17,697 bases of DNA, taken from Candidatus Pelagibacter sp. Its GTDB lineage: Bacteria > Pseudomonadota > Alphaproteobacteria > Pelagibacterales > Pelagibacteraceae. Within the stretch, counting starts at the first letter, position 1, and each line of letters starts with the position of its first letter. Below, in pieces: positions 1 to 7,805 of the stretch. The DNA lies in the NCBI GenBank assembly GCA_016777545.1, contig JADHRH010000006.1, positions 1 through 17,697 on the forward strand, given 5' to 3'. Under the pieces are notes generated by a model. The model worked only from the letters and a program-made list of their open reading frames with translations, ran no database searches and was not told the DNA's origin. The position numbers and the translations under genes are program-made.

Positions 1-55
1 AGCAACTGGCCTATTTGGATTAGTTGTAGCGTTAATTATTTTATTTGCATTTTAA
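1..55 (+). CDS. atpE: ATP synthase F0 subunit c, C-terminal end (partial)
   Basis: Only the last 17 codons are inside the window. They are read in the frame starting at base 2 and end in TAA at 53-55. The peptide (ATGLFGLVVALIILFAF) is a hydrophobic helix end typical of the second transmembrane helix of the proteolipid c subunit, which forms the proton-driven rotor ring. The identification rests on this short tail and on position: atpF' starts 5 bp downstream, and alphaproteobacteria usually order these genes atpI-atpB-atpE-atpF'-atpF. The ion-binding carboxylate lies upstream and cannot be seen. Confidence 0.75.
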   Translation, partial: ATGLFGLVVALIILFAF

Positions 56-60
56 ATTTA

Positions 61-651
61 ATGATTAAAAAAATATTTTTTCAGTCGATATTTTTAAGCT
101 TCCTGTTTTTTATGGAAGCTTTTGCAGCTGAAAGTGGTGGAATGCCTCAATTAAATCCTGAGTTTTGGGTTTCTCAAATTTTTTGGCTAATTATTACTTT
201 TGGAATTTTATATGTTGTTTTATCTAAACTTATACTTCCAAAAATAAGTGCCAATCTAGAAAATAGAAAATCTCAAATTTTAGAAAACATTGAGGCTGCG
301 GAAAAGCAAAGAGAAGAAAGTGAACAAAAAATTAAAGAATACGAAAAAATAATACAAGGCAGCAAAAATGAAGCAAAAAACTACTTTAAACAAGCTAGAG
401 AAGAAGTGCTGAAGGACATTGGTGTAAAAAAAGAAACACTAGAAAAAGAACTTGATGAAGAAGTTAATAAAGCTGAGATTGAAATAAAAACTTTTAGAGA
501 TAGCGCTCCAGAGAAAATTAAGAAGATTGCTGTTGAGACCTCTTCAGACTTACTACAGAAACTAATAGGGGCTGAAGTTAACAGTAGTAGCATCTCTGCA
601 ATAGTAGAAGATCTTTCGAGAAAAAAAATGGTTAAATATTATGATAATTGA
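61..651 (+). CDS. atpF': ATP synthase F0 subunit b' (stator stalk)
   Basis: The 196-residue protein is one of two b-type subunits that form the peripheral stalk holding the F1 head against the rotating c ring. The block around residues 28-43 (MPQLNPEFWVSQIFWL) matches the start of alphaproteobacterial and cyanobacterial b' chains. A membrane helix spans about 38-58, and a long charged, Lys/Glu-rich coiled-coil stalk follows to about 165. Residues 1-22 form an extra hydrophobic stretch after KK, ending in AFAA, which looks like a signal peptide or a second membrane anchor. A start at Met18 or Met28 would remove it. The upstream gap to atpE is 5 bp, and the gene overlaps atpF by 11 bp, so coupled translation is likely. 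Confidence 0.9.
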   Translation: MIKKIFFQSIFLSFLFFMEAFAAESGGMPQLNPEFWVSQIFWLIITFGILYVVLSKLILPKISANLENRKSQILENIEAAEKQREESEQKIKEYEKIIQGSKNEAKNYFKQAREEVLKDIGVKKETLEKELDEEVNKAEIEIKTFRDSAPEKIKKIAVETSSDLLQKLIGAEVNSSSISAIVEDLSRKKMVKYYDN

Positions 652-1138
652 TGGAACTTTTTGGGTAGCTATATCTTTTTTAATATTTTTAGGGGTTTTA
701 ATTTATTTAAAAATACCTCAAAAAATTAATGAACTTTTAAATAAGCTTATCCTTGATATTAAAAATGAAATAGATGAAAGTGAAAAGCTAAGACAAGAAG
801 CGAAAGTCTTGTTGGATAACGCTCAAAATAAACTTGATACCGCACAAACAATAAGTAATGATATTTTGCGACAAGCTAAAAAAGATAGTGAACATCTTAT
901 AATCGAAATGAATGATAAATTTCACAAATCTTCAGAAATTAAAAAAAAATTAGCAGAAAATAAAATTTCACAAATGAAAGAGGCTGCACTTAAAGAAATA
1001 AAAGATGTTTCAATTAAAATCGCTGTTGATTCTGTTAAAAAAATTATTAACACATCTGTTGATAAATCAAAACTTGATGGTCTTTTTGAAAAAAATGTTG
1101 AAGAAACAAAAATAGCTTTAAAAGAAATAAGCTCATAA
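641..1138 (+). CDS. atpF: ATP synthase F0 subunit b (stator stalk)
   Basis: The 165-residue protein is the second stator b subunit and is expected to pair with the b' chain from the preceding gene. The N-terminus DGTFWVAISFLIFLG begins the single membrane helix (about 5-26), and the rest is a charged amphipathic helix typical of the b stalk. The length is normal for the family. The start lies inside the end of atpF', an 11-bp overlap. No F1 genes follow, which agrees with the alphaproteobacterial split of the F0 and F1 operons. It is followed by 39 bp and then crtI on the same strand, with no hairpin terminator in between, so read-through into the carotenoid genes is possible. Confidence 0.92.
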   Translation: MIIDGTFWVAISFLIFLGVLIYLKIPQKINELLNKLILDIKNEIDESEKLRQEAKVLLDNAQNKLDTAQTISNDILRQAKKDSEHLIIEMNDKFHKSSEIKKKLAENKISQMKEAALKEIKDVSIKIAVDSVKKIINTSVDKSKLDGLFEKNVEETKIALKEISS

Positions 1139-1143
1139 TTACC

Positions 1144-1177
1144 TTACAATTCTTTAAAAAAAATATAAATTAACCTA
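1144..1177 (+). promoter_or_regulatory. Possible weak promoter for crtI
   Basis: The 39-bp spacer contains TTACAA at 1144-1149 and TATAAA at 1164-1169. The 14-bp spacing is too short for a standard sigma-70 promoter, so only the -10-like element is suggestive. A start 6-8 bp downstream of it would fall at or just before the crtI ATG at 1178, giving a nearly leaderless message. No Shine-Dalgarno sequence precedes crtI. In DNA this AT-rich the match may be chance. Confidence 0.25.
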
Positions 1178-2635
1178 ATGAAATCTATAGTCATTGGTTC
1201 TGGGTTTGGTGGTATAGCTGCAGCATTAAGATTAAGAGCTAAAAATCATAAAGTAACTTTAATTGAAAAACACCCTGACTTAGGCGGAAGAGCTAGGGTA
1301 TTTAAAAAAAATGGCTTTACCTTTGATGGCGGTCCAACAGTAATTACTGCACCTTATCTAATTGAAGAGCTTTTCACTTTATTTAATAAAAAGTCTCAAG
1401 ATTACATAAAACTCACTCCTTTAAAAACTTGGTATAGATTCATTTATGAAGATGGGGGTGTATTTGATTATTCTGGAGATGAAGATCAAATGAAAAAGCA
1501 AATTGAGATAATAAGCAAAGAAGATGTAAAAGGTTATGAGCAGCTTGTAAAATTCACAAAAAAAATATTTGATAAAGGCTTCACAGAACTAGCTGATGTT
1601 CCATTTGATAAGCCTCTTGTGATGATGAAGCAATTACCTTCTTTACTAAAGCTTAAAAGCTATAAATCAGTTTATTCATTAGTTTCTTCATATATAAAAA
1701 ATGAAAAATTAAGACGTATGCTGAGTATGCATCCTCTATTAGTTGGTGGAAACCCTTTTACAACAACCTCTATATACGGATTAATTCTATATCTAGAGAA
1801 AAAATGGGGCATTCATTACTCAATGGGTGGAACTGGTAATATAATCAACGGCTTAGAAAAATTAATGATTGAACAAGAAATTGAATTAATCAAAGGACAT
1901 GAGGTTACAGAAATAATTTCAAATAATGGAAAAATTAGTGGAGTAAAATTAGATAATCAAAAAGAAATTCATTCAAATAACGTAATATGTAACGCTGATC
2001 CTCCTGCTGTATATGAAAAACTTCTAAGTTTAAATAAAACAAGCTCTCTATTTAAATGGAAGCAAAATCGAATGCAGTATTCTATGGGTCTATTCGTTTA
2101 CTACTTTGGAACAAAAAAAACATACCCAGATGTAGAGCACCACACGATCAAATTTGGTGAAAAATACAAAGAACATCTGAGTGATATTTTTGAAAATAAA
2201 AAATTAAACGATGACATAAGTTATTACCTGCATAGACCATCAGCTACAGATAAATCAATGGCACCTGAGGGAAATGATTGTTTCTATGTTCTTGTGCCAG
2301 TCCCAAACAATCAATCCAAAATTGATTGGAAAATTGAAGGTGAAAAAATGAAGAATTTAGTAATAGATAAGATGGAAAAAGCATTGCTACCCAATCTTAG
2401 AGAAAATATTATTGAAGATTTCTATTTAACACCAGATTATTTTGAAAATGAATTAAATACCAAATTTGGATCAGGTTTTTCGATCCAGCCAAAATTTACT
2501 CAATCTGCATATTTTAGATTTCATAATAAATCAGAAATTTATGATGGATTATATTTTGTTGGAGCAGGAACACACCCAGGTGCAGGAGTTCCAGGCGTAC
2601 TATCTTCAGCAAAAGTTTTAGATAAAATATTATAA
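1178..2635 (+). CDS. crtI: Phytoene desaturase CrtI
   Basis: The 485-residue FAD-dependent enzyme desaturates phytoene in four steps to lycopene. The dinucleotide-binding fold is at the N-terminus: GSGFGG at residues 7-12, Glu30 closing the second strand, and LGGRAR shortly after. The family C-terminal signature FVGAGTHPGAGVPGV is present near residues 460-474 and binds FAD. The length is typical of bacterial CrtI (about 490-510). It is the first gene of crtI-crtB-crtY-blh. Its TAA stop shares one base with the crtB ATG (TAATG), so the two are probably translationally coupled. A desaturase forming neurosporene cannot be excluded from sequence, but the presence of crtY and blh favours lycopene. 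Confidence 0.95.
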   Translation: MKSIVIGSGFGGIAAALRLRAKNHKVTLIEKHPDLGGRARVFKKNGFTFDGGPTVITAPYLIEELFTLFNKKSQDYIKLTPLKTWYRFIYEDGGVFDYSGDEDQMKKQIEIISKEDVKGYEQLVKFTKKIFDKGFTELADVPFDKPLVMMKQLPSLLKLKSYKSVYSLVSSYIKNEKLRRMLSMHPLLVGGNPFTTTSIYGLILYLEKKWGIHYSMGGTGNIINGLEKLMIEQEIELIKGHEVTEIISNNGKISGVKLDNQKEIHSNNVICNADPPAVYEKLLSLNKTSSLFKWKQNRMQYSMGLFVYYFGTKKTYPDVEHHTIKFGEKYKEHLSDIFENKKLNDDISYYLHRPSATDKSMAPEGNDCFYVLVPVPNNQSKIDWKIEGEKMKNLVIDKMEKALLPNLRENIIEDFYLTPDYFENELNTKFGSGFSIQPKFTQSAYFRFHNKSEIYDGLYFVGAGTHPGAGVPGVLSSAKVLDKIL

Positions 2636-3486
2636 TGTTAAAAAACAATTATTTATCTATTTATGCCAAGTCGTTTAATTGGGCAGCTTTTTTTCTTCCA
2701 AAAAATACATACAAAGATTGTTCTTCTTTATACGATTTTTGTAGAACAGTAGACAATATAGCAGATGATAAGAATGATTTAGATATTAAAATAAAAAAAC
2801 TATCGGAGTTTAAAAGTCAGTTCTTAAATAAAAATTTTGATAGCTTAGTAATAAGAAATATGTGGTCTTTAATAGAAAATTATAAGATTTCAATAAAGGT
2901 TATAGATGATTTATTTGATGGTATTGAATCTGATCTAAGTGAAATAGTTAAACTAAATACAAAAAAAGAACTATTAATTTATTCTTATCGAGTAGCTGGC
3001 ACAGTCGGTTTAATGATGGCAAAAATTTTAAATGTTGAAGATAAAAAATCAATGAAAGCTGCAATAGATCTTGGCATAGCGATGCAACTAACCAATATAT
3101 CCAGAGATGTTGTAGAAGATGCAAATAATAATAGATTTTACATAGAATATGACTTTGAGAATATAAAAAAAACTTTAAGGATAGCTGATCTTTTCTATGA
3201 GAGCTCTTTTAACTCTATAAAAAAAATTCCTTTTACTTTTAGATTTGCAATATTGGTAGCTAGAAGAATTTATAAAAAAATCGGAGACAATATTTTACAA
3301 AAAAGAAATATTGATAATTATAATAAAAGTGGAAAGATTTATGTGAGTAATTTTAGTAAATTATTTGAAACATTTCTCTCAATATATGATTTAATTTTAT
3401 TATCATTTACGAATGAAAAAAGTCATCTAAGAGAAGAAGAACATCTCTTGATTAAAGAAGAAATAAATTTAGATGAAAGAATTTGA
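2635..3486 (+). CDS. crtB: Phytoene synthase CrtB
   Basis: The 283-residue protein is a squalene/phytoene synthase family enzyme that condenses two geranylgeranyl-PP into phytoene, the first committed step of carotenoid synthesis. The first aspartate-rich motif is in YDFCRTVDNIADD (about 33-45, with Asp40 and Asp44). The second is in LTNISRDVVED (152-162, with Asp158 and Asp162), followed by NNNRFYI. These bind Mg2+ and the diphosphates. YRVAGTVGLMM (118-128) is a further family block. The gene overlaps crtI by 1 bp and crtY by 14 bp. Its substrate synthase, crtE, is not in the window, so GGPP must come from a prenyltransferase gene elsewhere. Confidence 0.95.
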   Translation: MLKNNYLSIYAKSFNWAAFFLPKNTYKDCSSLYDFCRTVDNIADDKNDLDIKIKKLSEFKSQFLNKNFDSLVIRNMWSLIENYKISIKVIDDLFDGIESDLSEIVKLNTKKELLIYSYRVAGTVGLMMAKILNVEDKKSMKAAIDLGIAMQLTNISRDVVEDANNNRFYIEYDFENIKKTLRIADLFYESSFNSIKKIPFTFRFAILVARRIYKKIGDNILQKRNIDNYNKSGKIYVSNFSKLFETFLSIYDLILLSFTNEKSHLREEEHLLIKEEINLDERI

Positions 3487-4396
3487 TTACGTTATAATTG
3501 GTGGTGGTTGTGCAGGTCTATCCCTAGCCTATGAGCTTGAGATTCACAATAAGCTCAGAGACAAAACTTTAGCAATAATTGAACCAAGGTTAGAATATAA
3601 AAGAGATAAAACTTGGTCTTATTGGAAGACTTTAGAGCACAACTTTACAGATTGTGTAAAAAAAAGTTGGATTAATTTTTCAATTAATATTCCCAATAAA
3701 ACTAAATTTATAGAATGTAGTGATTTGCCTTATGAATCTATAGATAGTGGCTTGTTTTATGAAAAAATTAATAGCAAATTAAATACAAATAAAAATATTA
3801 GCTTTTATAAAAGTTCTGAGGAAATAAATTTGGATAAAGGTTTTATTTTTAATAGTGTTTCTTCATTTAAAGCTAATCAAAATCAATTATGGCAACACTT
3901 TAAAGGTATTGAAATTGAAACTAAAAAAAATGACTTTGATGACCAAATTTTTAATTTAATGGATTTTGATTGTGATCAAAGGGATAGTGTTCATTTTTTT
4001 TATACACTTCCATATTCTAAAAATAGAGCACTAGTAGAAACAACTTGGTTATCAACAATGGCTAATAATTCACTAAAAGATTATGATAATCAATTGCAAA
4101 ATTATATTGTTAATCATCTTAATATAAAAGATTACAAAATATTATATGAAGAGGAAGGTGCAATTCCTTTATTTTATCCTAAAACCAATGATAAAAAAAA
4201 TATAATGAATATTGGTACCGCCGGGGGAATGACTAGACTAAGTACCGGTTATACTTTTTTAAATATTCAAGAACATAGCAAATATATAAGAAAAAATATT
4301 CATAATATCCATGAATGTAAAAAATATAATATTGGTGCGAAATATAAATTTTTAGATAAAATATTTTTAAGAGTGCTTAATAGTCACCCCAATTAA
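3473..4396 (+). CDS. crtY: Lycopene beta-cyclase CrtY, interrupted by an in-frame stop
   Basis: The 307-residue product of the first open part cyclises both ends of lycopene to make beta-carotene. Family marks are the GGGCAG nucleotide-binding loop (10-15), Glu37, the DKTWSYW block (45-51), LPYSKNRALVETT in the middle, and GTAGGMTRLSTGY near the C-terminal third. The frame ends with TAA at 4394-4396 just after LRVLNSHPN. At that point CrtY proteins continue through roughly 50 further residues. That missing part is present directly downstream in the same frame, so the gene carries a nonsense codon rather than a deletion. The start overlaps crtB by 14 bp. Without the C-terminus, activity is uncertain. 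Confidence 0.88.
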   Translation: MKEFDYVIIGGGCAGLSLAYELEIHNKLRDKTLAIIEPRLEYKRDKTWSYWKTLEHNFTDCVKKSWINFSINIPNKTKFIECSDLPYESIDSGLFYEKINSKLNTNKNISFYKSSEEINLDKGFIFNSVSSFKANQNQLWQHFKGIEIETKKNDFDDQIFNLMDFDCDQRDSVHFFYTLPYSKNRALVETTWLSTMANNSLKDYDNQLQNYIVNHLNIKDYKILYEEEGAIPLFYPKTNDKKNIMNIGTAGGMTRLSTGYTFLNIQEHSKYIRKNIHNIHECKKYNIGAKYKFLDKIFLRVLNSHPN

Positions 4397-4549
4397 ATGC
4401 CAAATATATTCATGAACATGTTTAATGGTCTGCCTAAGAATGTTATAAAATTTTTATCAAATAAAAGTAATTTATTCCAAGACTTATCTGTAATATTGAA
4501 AATGCCAAAATGGATATTCATTAAAGCTTTATTTAAAAATGATAAATAG
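4397..4549 (+). pseudogene. crtY: CrtY C-terminal fragment after the in-frame stop
   Basis: Fifty codons continue the crtY frame after the TAA at 4394-4396. They begin with an ATG that touches the stop and end at TAG 4547-4549. The peptide (MPNIFMNMFNGL, then FLSNKSNLFQDLSVILKMP) has the pattern of a lycopene cyclase C-terminus, where a HPxxxP..F block is followed by an FL(S/D)..S...DL.VI...P segment. Joined, the two parts would give 358 residues, close to normal for CrtY. The fragment overlaps the blh start by 11 bp. It could be made by reinitiation as a separate chain, by read-through, or not at all. A sequencing error at the stop is the alternative. Confidence 0.8.
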
Positions 4550-5477
4550 TCAAATTAACAAAATCAATTTTTTTCACTCTTTAGTTTTTTTTATTTTTAC
4601 TAGTATATTTTCAATCATTTTTGACCAGTTTCAAAATTTATATATATCTCCTATGATTTGTTTATTTCTTATACTTTCAATTGGTATTTCTCATGGTGCA
4701 CTAGATAACCAAAAAGGGAAAAGGCTTCTAAACTTTTATAAAATTAAAAATAATTCTATTTTTTACTTACTGTATTTACTGATTGCTATTATCATAATTA
4801 TTTTTTGGCTTTCTATTCCCACATTATCTTTGGTTGTATTCTTAATTGTGGCTGCTTACCATTTTGGAAAAGAAGATACAGATTTTTTGATACAAAAAAA
4901 ATTGAATAAAGATATTATTTTTTATTTTTTTAAAGGCTTACTTGTGATTATAGCACCTTTAATGTTTCACTTTACCGAAACAGTCAATATTTTTAAATTG
5001 CTATTAGTTGAAAATGAAAATTTTTATCTAATATTAAGTTTTATTGAAACTAATAATCTAATTTTTTATATATTTTTGATTACTCTAATTGTTCATATTT
5101 ACTTATTTAGCAGGGATTTTAAAATACTTAATATTCTAATTTTTTTTGACTTTATTTCGATATTAATCTTAAACTATTTTTTTTCACCTTTGGTTGCATT
5201 TACAGTTTATTTTTGTTTTTTACATTCTTTTAGACACTCCATTTCATTAATAAATGAAATAGATAATATTGATTTCAAAAGTGGAAGTCTTAAATTTATG
5301 AAAAAAGCTATGCCACTAACAATATTAACTGCAATATTTTATATTATAAGCCTATATTTTCTTACAAATTATTATCCTATCAATGATGCTATATTTAAAA
5401 CTATATTTATTGGTTTGGCGTCTTTGACCTTTCCACATATATTGCTCGAATACCTTTTAGAAAAAAATGAAAAATAA
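4539..5477 (+). CDS. blh: Beta-carotene 15,15'-dioxygenase, Brp/Blh family
   Basis: The 312-residue integral membrane enzyme cleaves beta-carotene into two molecules of retinal, the chromophore of proteorhodopsin. The family's iron-binding histidine motifs are present in order: SHGALD (His52), YHFGKED (His108), LHSFRH (His229 and His233) and PHILLE (His300). Between them lie several strongly hydrophobic helices. The first motif reads HGALDN where HGxxDH is common. The start overlaps the end of the crtY frame by 11 bp, and the end overlaps ispH by 11 bp. Its translation may depend on ribosomes finishing the crtY C-terminal fragment. The matching rhodopsin gene is not in this window. Confidence 0.92.
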   Translation: MINSQINKINFFHSLVFFIFTSIFSIIFDQFQNLYISPMICLFLILSIGISHGALDNQKGKRLLNFYKIKNNSIFYLLYLLIAIIIIIFWLSIPTLSLVVFLIVAAYHFGKEDTDFLIQKKLNKDIIFYFFKGLLVIIAPLMFHFTETVNIFKLLLVENENFYLILSFIETNNLIFYIFLITLIVHIYLFSRDFKILNILIFFDFISILILNYFFSPLVAFTVYFCFLHSFRHSISLINEIDNIDFKSGSLKFMKKAMPLTILTAIFYIISLYFLTNYYPINDAIFKTIFIGLASLTFPHILLEYLLEKNEK

Positions 5478-6411
5478 AGAGATAAAAATTTTGCTATCTG
5501 CTCCACGCGGATTTTGTGCAGGAGTAGAAAGAGCCATAGAAATTGTAAAAAAAAGTATAAATAAATATGGCGCACCAGTTTATGTTCGTCATGAAATAGT
5601 TCATAATAAATATGTTGTAGATAGCCTTAAAGCCATAGGGGCAATTTTTGTTGAAGAGCTTGATGAAATTCAAGATAAAAGCAGACCAGTAATATTTTCA
5701 GCACATGGTGTTCCAAAATCGGTACCTACACAAGCTAATGATTACAAAATGGAATATATTGATGCTACATGTCCACTTGTTTCTAAAGTTCATAGAGAAG
5801 CTGAAAATTTACATAAAGCTGGTTATCATATAGTTCTTATTGGGCACAATAACCATCCAGAAGTTATTGGTACTATGGGTCAGCTACCAAATGGAACAAT
5901 TGATTTAATACAAGATGAGCATGATGTTGAGGCCTATGAATTCGATGGGAATAAAAAAATTGCTTATGTAACTCAAACAACTCTCTCTATTGATGACACT
6001 AAAGGAATAATTAAAGCTCTTAAAAAAAAATTCCCAGAAATAAAAGAGCCATTTAAAGAGGACATTTGTTATGCAACAACTAATCGTCAAGCAGCAGTTA
6101 AGAATATTGCAAAAAAGTGCGATATGTTTTTTGTCCTTGGAAGTAGAAATTCCTCAAATTCTGTAAGATTAGTTGAAGTTGCAGAACAAGCTGGTTGCCC
6201 ACATTCTGAACTAATACATTCTGAAAGTTCCATCCCATTTGATAAATTGAAAAATTGTAAAACAATTGGTATTTCATCAGGAGCATCTGCCCCTGAAGTT
6301 TTAGTTGAAAACTTTATTGATCAAATTAAAAGTAAATATAAAGTAAAGATTGAGGTTGTTGAAATTATAAAAGAAAATATTGTTTTTAAAGTTCCTGGCA
6401 AACTTAATTAG
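5467..6411 (+). CDS. ispH: 4-hydroxy-3-methylbut-2-enyl diphosphate reductase IspH (LytB)
   Basis: The 314-residue iron-sulfur enzyme performs the last step of the MEP isoprenoid pathway, reducing HMBPP to IPP and DMAPP. The three cluster cysteines are visible: Cys17 (PRGFCAGVERA), Cys102 (DATCPLVSKVH) and Cys201 (DICYATTNRQ). The substrate-binding HPE (130-132), His42 and the TQTTLS block are also present. The length is normal. The gene overlaps blh by 11 bp, so isoprenoid supply is transcribed with carotenoid and retinal synthesis. The stop TAG is followed directly by the thrB ATG. Confidence 0.97.
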   Translation: MKNKEIKILLSAPRGFCAGVERAIEIVKKSINKYGAPVYVRHEIVHNKYVVDSLKAIGAIFVEELDEIQDKSRPVIFSAHGVPKSVPTQANDYKMEYIDATCPLVSKVHREAENLHKAGYHIVLIGHNNHPEVIGTMGQLPNGTIDLIQDEHDVEAYEFDGNKKIAYVTQTTLSIDDTKGIIKALKKKFPEIKEPFKEDICYATTNRQAAVKNIAKKCDMFFVLGSRNSSNSVRLVEVAEQAGCPHSELIHSESSIPFDKLKNCKTIGISSGASAPEVLVENFIDQIKSKYKVKIEVVEIIKENIVFKVPGKLN

Positions 6412-7380
6412 ATGGCTGTATATACAAAAATTTCAAAAAGAGATGTCTCTTCATTGGTTAATGATTATCAAATAAATGAAGTTAAAAAATTTCAAGGTAT
6501 TAAAAAAGGAATAGAAAATACCAATTATTTACTTAAAACAAAAAAAAATAAATTTATCCTGACAATTTTTGAAAAGAGAGTTCAAAAAAAAGATTTACCA
6601 TTTTTTATGAACTTGATGGAAGAGCTTAATAAAAAAAAAATTGCATGTCCAAAGCCATTACGTAATAAAAAAGGTTCCCATATAAGTAAAATTAAAAAAA
6701 AATCTGCCTGTATTGTAACCTTTTTAGAAGGCAAAGATAAAACAAATCTTAACTACAAAAATTGTTTTGATATTGGAAAAAATATTGCAAAATTTCATAC
6801 TGTTACATCTAAACTAAAGTTAAGTAGACAGAATTCCATGTCAATTAATAAGCTTGGTGGCTTAATGAAGAGTATTAATTTTAAATCCTATAAATTTTTA
6901 CCTAACCTTAAGAAAACTCTAAATCTATGTTTTAAAGATATTCTGAAACATTGGCCTAAAAACTTACCCCAGGGAATTATTCACGGAGATTTATTTATAG
7001 ATAATATTTTTTTTAAAAAAAACAAATTTTCAGGATTCATTGATTTCTATTTTTCTTCTAATGATTATTTTATTTATGAAATTGCAATTTGTATAAATGC
7101 ATTATGTTTTGATAAAAAGAAAGATAATTTTGTAATGAATAATAAAAAGATAAAAAATTTAATTAATGGATATGAAGCAATAAGATCTCTGTCAAAAAAA
7201 GAAAAGCAGTCACTTAATTTAATGTGCAGAGGCGCTGCCTTGAGATATCTTTTAACAAGAATTTATGATTTTTTTAATACACCAAATAATGCATTAATTA
7301 AGATTAAGGACCCTAGAGAATATTTACAAAAATTAATTATTCACAACAATCTTACGGACTACAAAGATTATTATAAATAA
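6412..7380 (+). CDS. thrB: Homoserine kinase ThrB (aminoglycoside phosphotransferase-like type)
   Basis: The 322-residue kinase phosphorylates homoserine to O-phosphohomoserine, the substrate of threonine synthase. It belongs to the APH/choline-kinase fold type of ThrB common in alphaproteobacteria, not the GHMP type of E. coli. Marks are the family N-terminus MAVYT, ENTNYLL (35-41), FEKRVQKKDLPFF (53-65), the Brenner motif HGDLFIDN (191-198, catalytic Asp193, metal-binding Asn198) and IDFYF with Asp211. It abuts ispH with no spacer and shares one base with rnhA (TAATG). The partner gene thrC lies on the opposite strand beyond rnhA and the peroxiredoxin gene. Confidence 0.93.
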   Translation: MAVYTKISKRDVSSLVNDYQINEVKKFQGIKKGIENTNYLLKTKKNKFILTIFEKRVQKKDLPFFMNLMEELNKKKIACPKPLRNKKGSHISKIKKKSACIVTFLEGKDKTNLNYKNCFDIGKNIAKFHTVTSKLKLSRQNSMSINKLGGLMKSINFKSYKFLPNLKKTLNLCFKDILKHWPKNLPQGIIHGDLFIDNIFFKKNKFSGFIDFYFSSNDYFIYEIAICINALCFDKKKDNFVMNNKKIKNLINGYEAIRSLSKKEKQSLNLMCRGAALRYLLTRIYDFFNTPNNALIKIKDPREYLQKLIIHNNLTDYKDYYK

Positions 7381-7805
7381 TGATCAAAATTTATACAGAT
7401 GGCTCCTGTTTAAATAATCCTGGAAATGGAGGTTGGGCTGCAATTATAAATGATAATGAGATAATTAAAAAAATTAGCGGAAGTGTTAAAGATACTACTA
7501 ATAATAAAATGGAGCTGATGGCTCCAATCATGGCGCTTCAAGAAATTGACAAAAATAACGAAATCGAAATTTATACTGACTCACAATATGTAAGGTTAGG
7601 TATTACTGAATGGATCCATAAATGGATCAAAAATAATTGGCAAACTTCTAAGAAAGAGCCGGTTAAAAATAAAGAGTTATGGATGCAACTTTATGAATTA
7701 ACTAAATCGTATAAAATAAAATGGATCTGGGTTAAGGCTCATGCTGGCAATGCCTTAAATGAAGAAGTTGATTTATTAGCTAAAAAAGCTGCTGAATTAA
7801 ATTAA
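7380..7805 (+). CDS. rnhA: Ribonuclease HI
   Basis: The 141-residue endonuclease degrades the RNA strand of RNA-DNA hybrids such as R-loops and primers. The four carboxylates of the metal site are present: Asp7 (IYTDGSC), Glu45 (NKMELMA), Asp67 (YTDSQYV) and Asp131 (NEEVDLLA). The helper histidine is His121, in VKAHAG, where GH is more usual than AH. The length is slightly below the E. coli enzyme (155). It is the last gene of the plus-strand run and overlaps the 3' end of the peroxiredoxin gene tail to tail by 9 bp, with no room for a separate terminator. Confidence 0.95.
   Translation: MIKIYTDGSCLNNPGNGGWAAIINDNEIIKKISGSVKDTTNNKMELMAPIMALQEIDKNNEIEIYTDSQYVRLGITEWIHKWIKNNWQTSKKEPVKNKELWMQLYELTKSYKIKWIWVKAHAGNALNEEVDLLAKKAAELN

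Noticed and set aside
381..593. Minus-strand open frame of 70 codons inside atpF'
   Set aside because: It lies wholly within a well-supported gene, is a low-complexity Ser/Leu reading of the opposite strand, and has no recognisable family.
4397..4549. A separate unrelated small gene between crtY and blh
   Set aside because: The 50 codons continue the crtY frame and look like the lycopene cyclase C-terminus, so they are part of crtY rather than a new gene.
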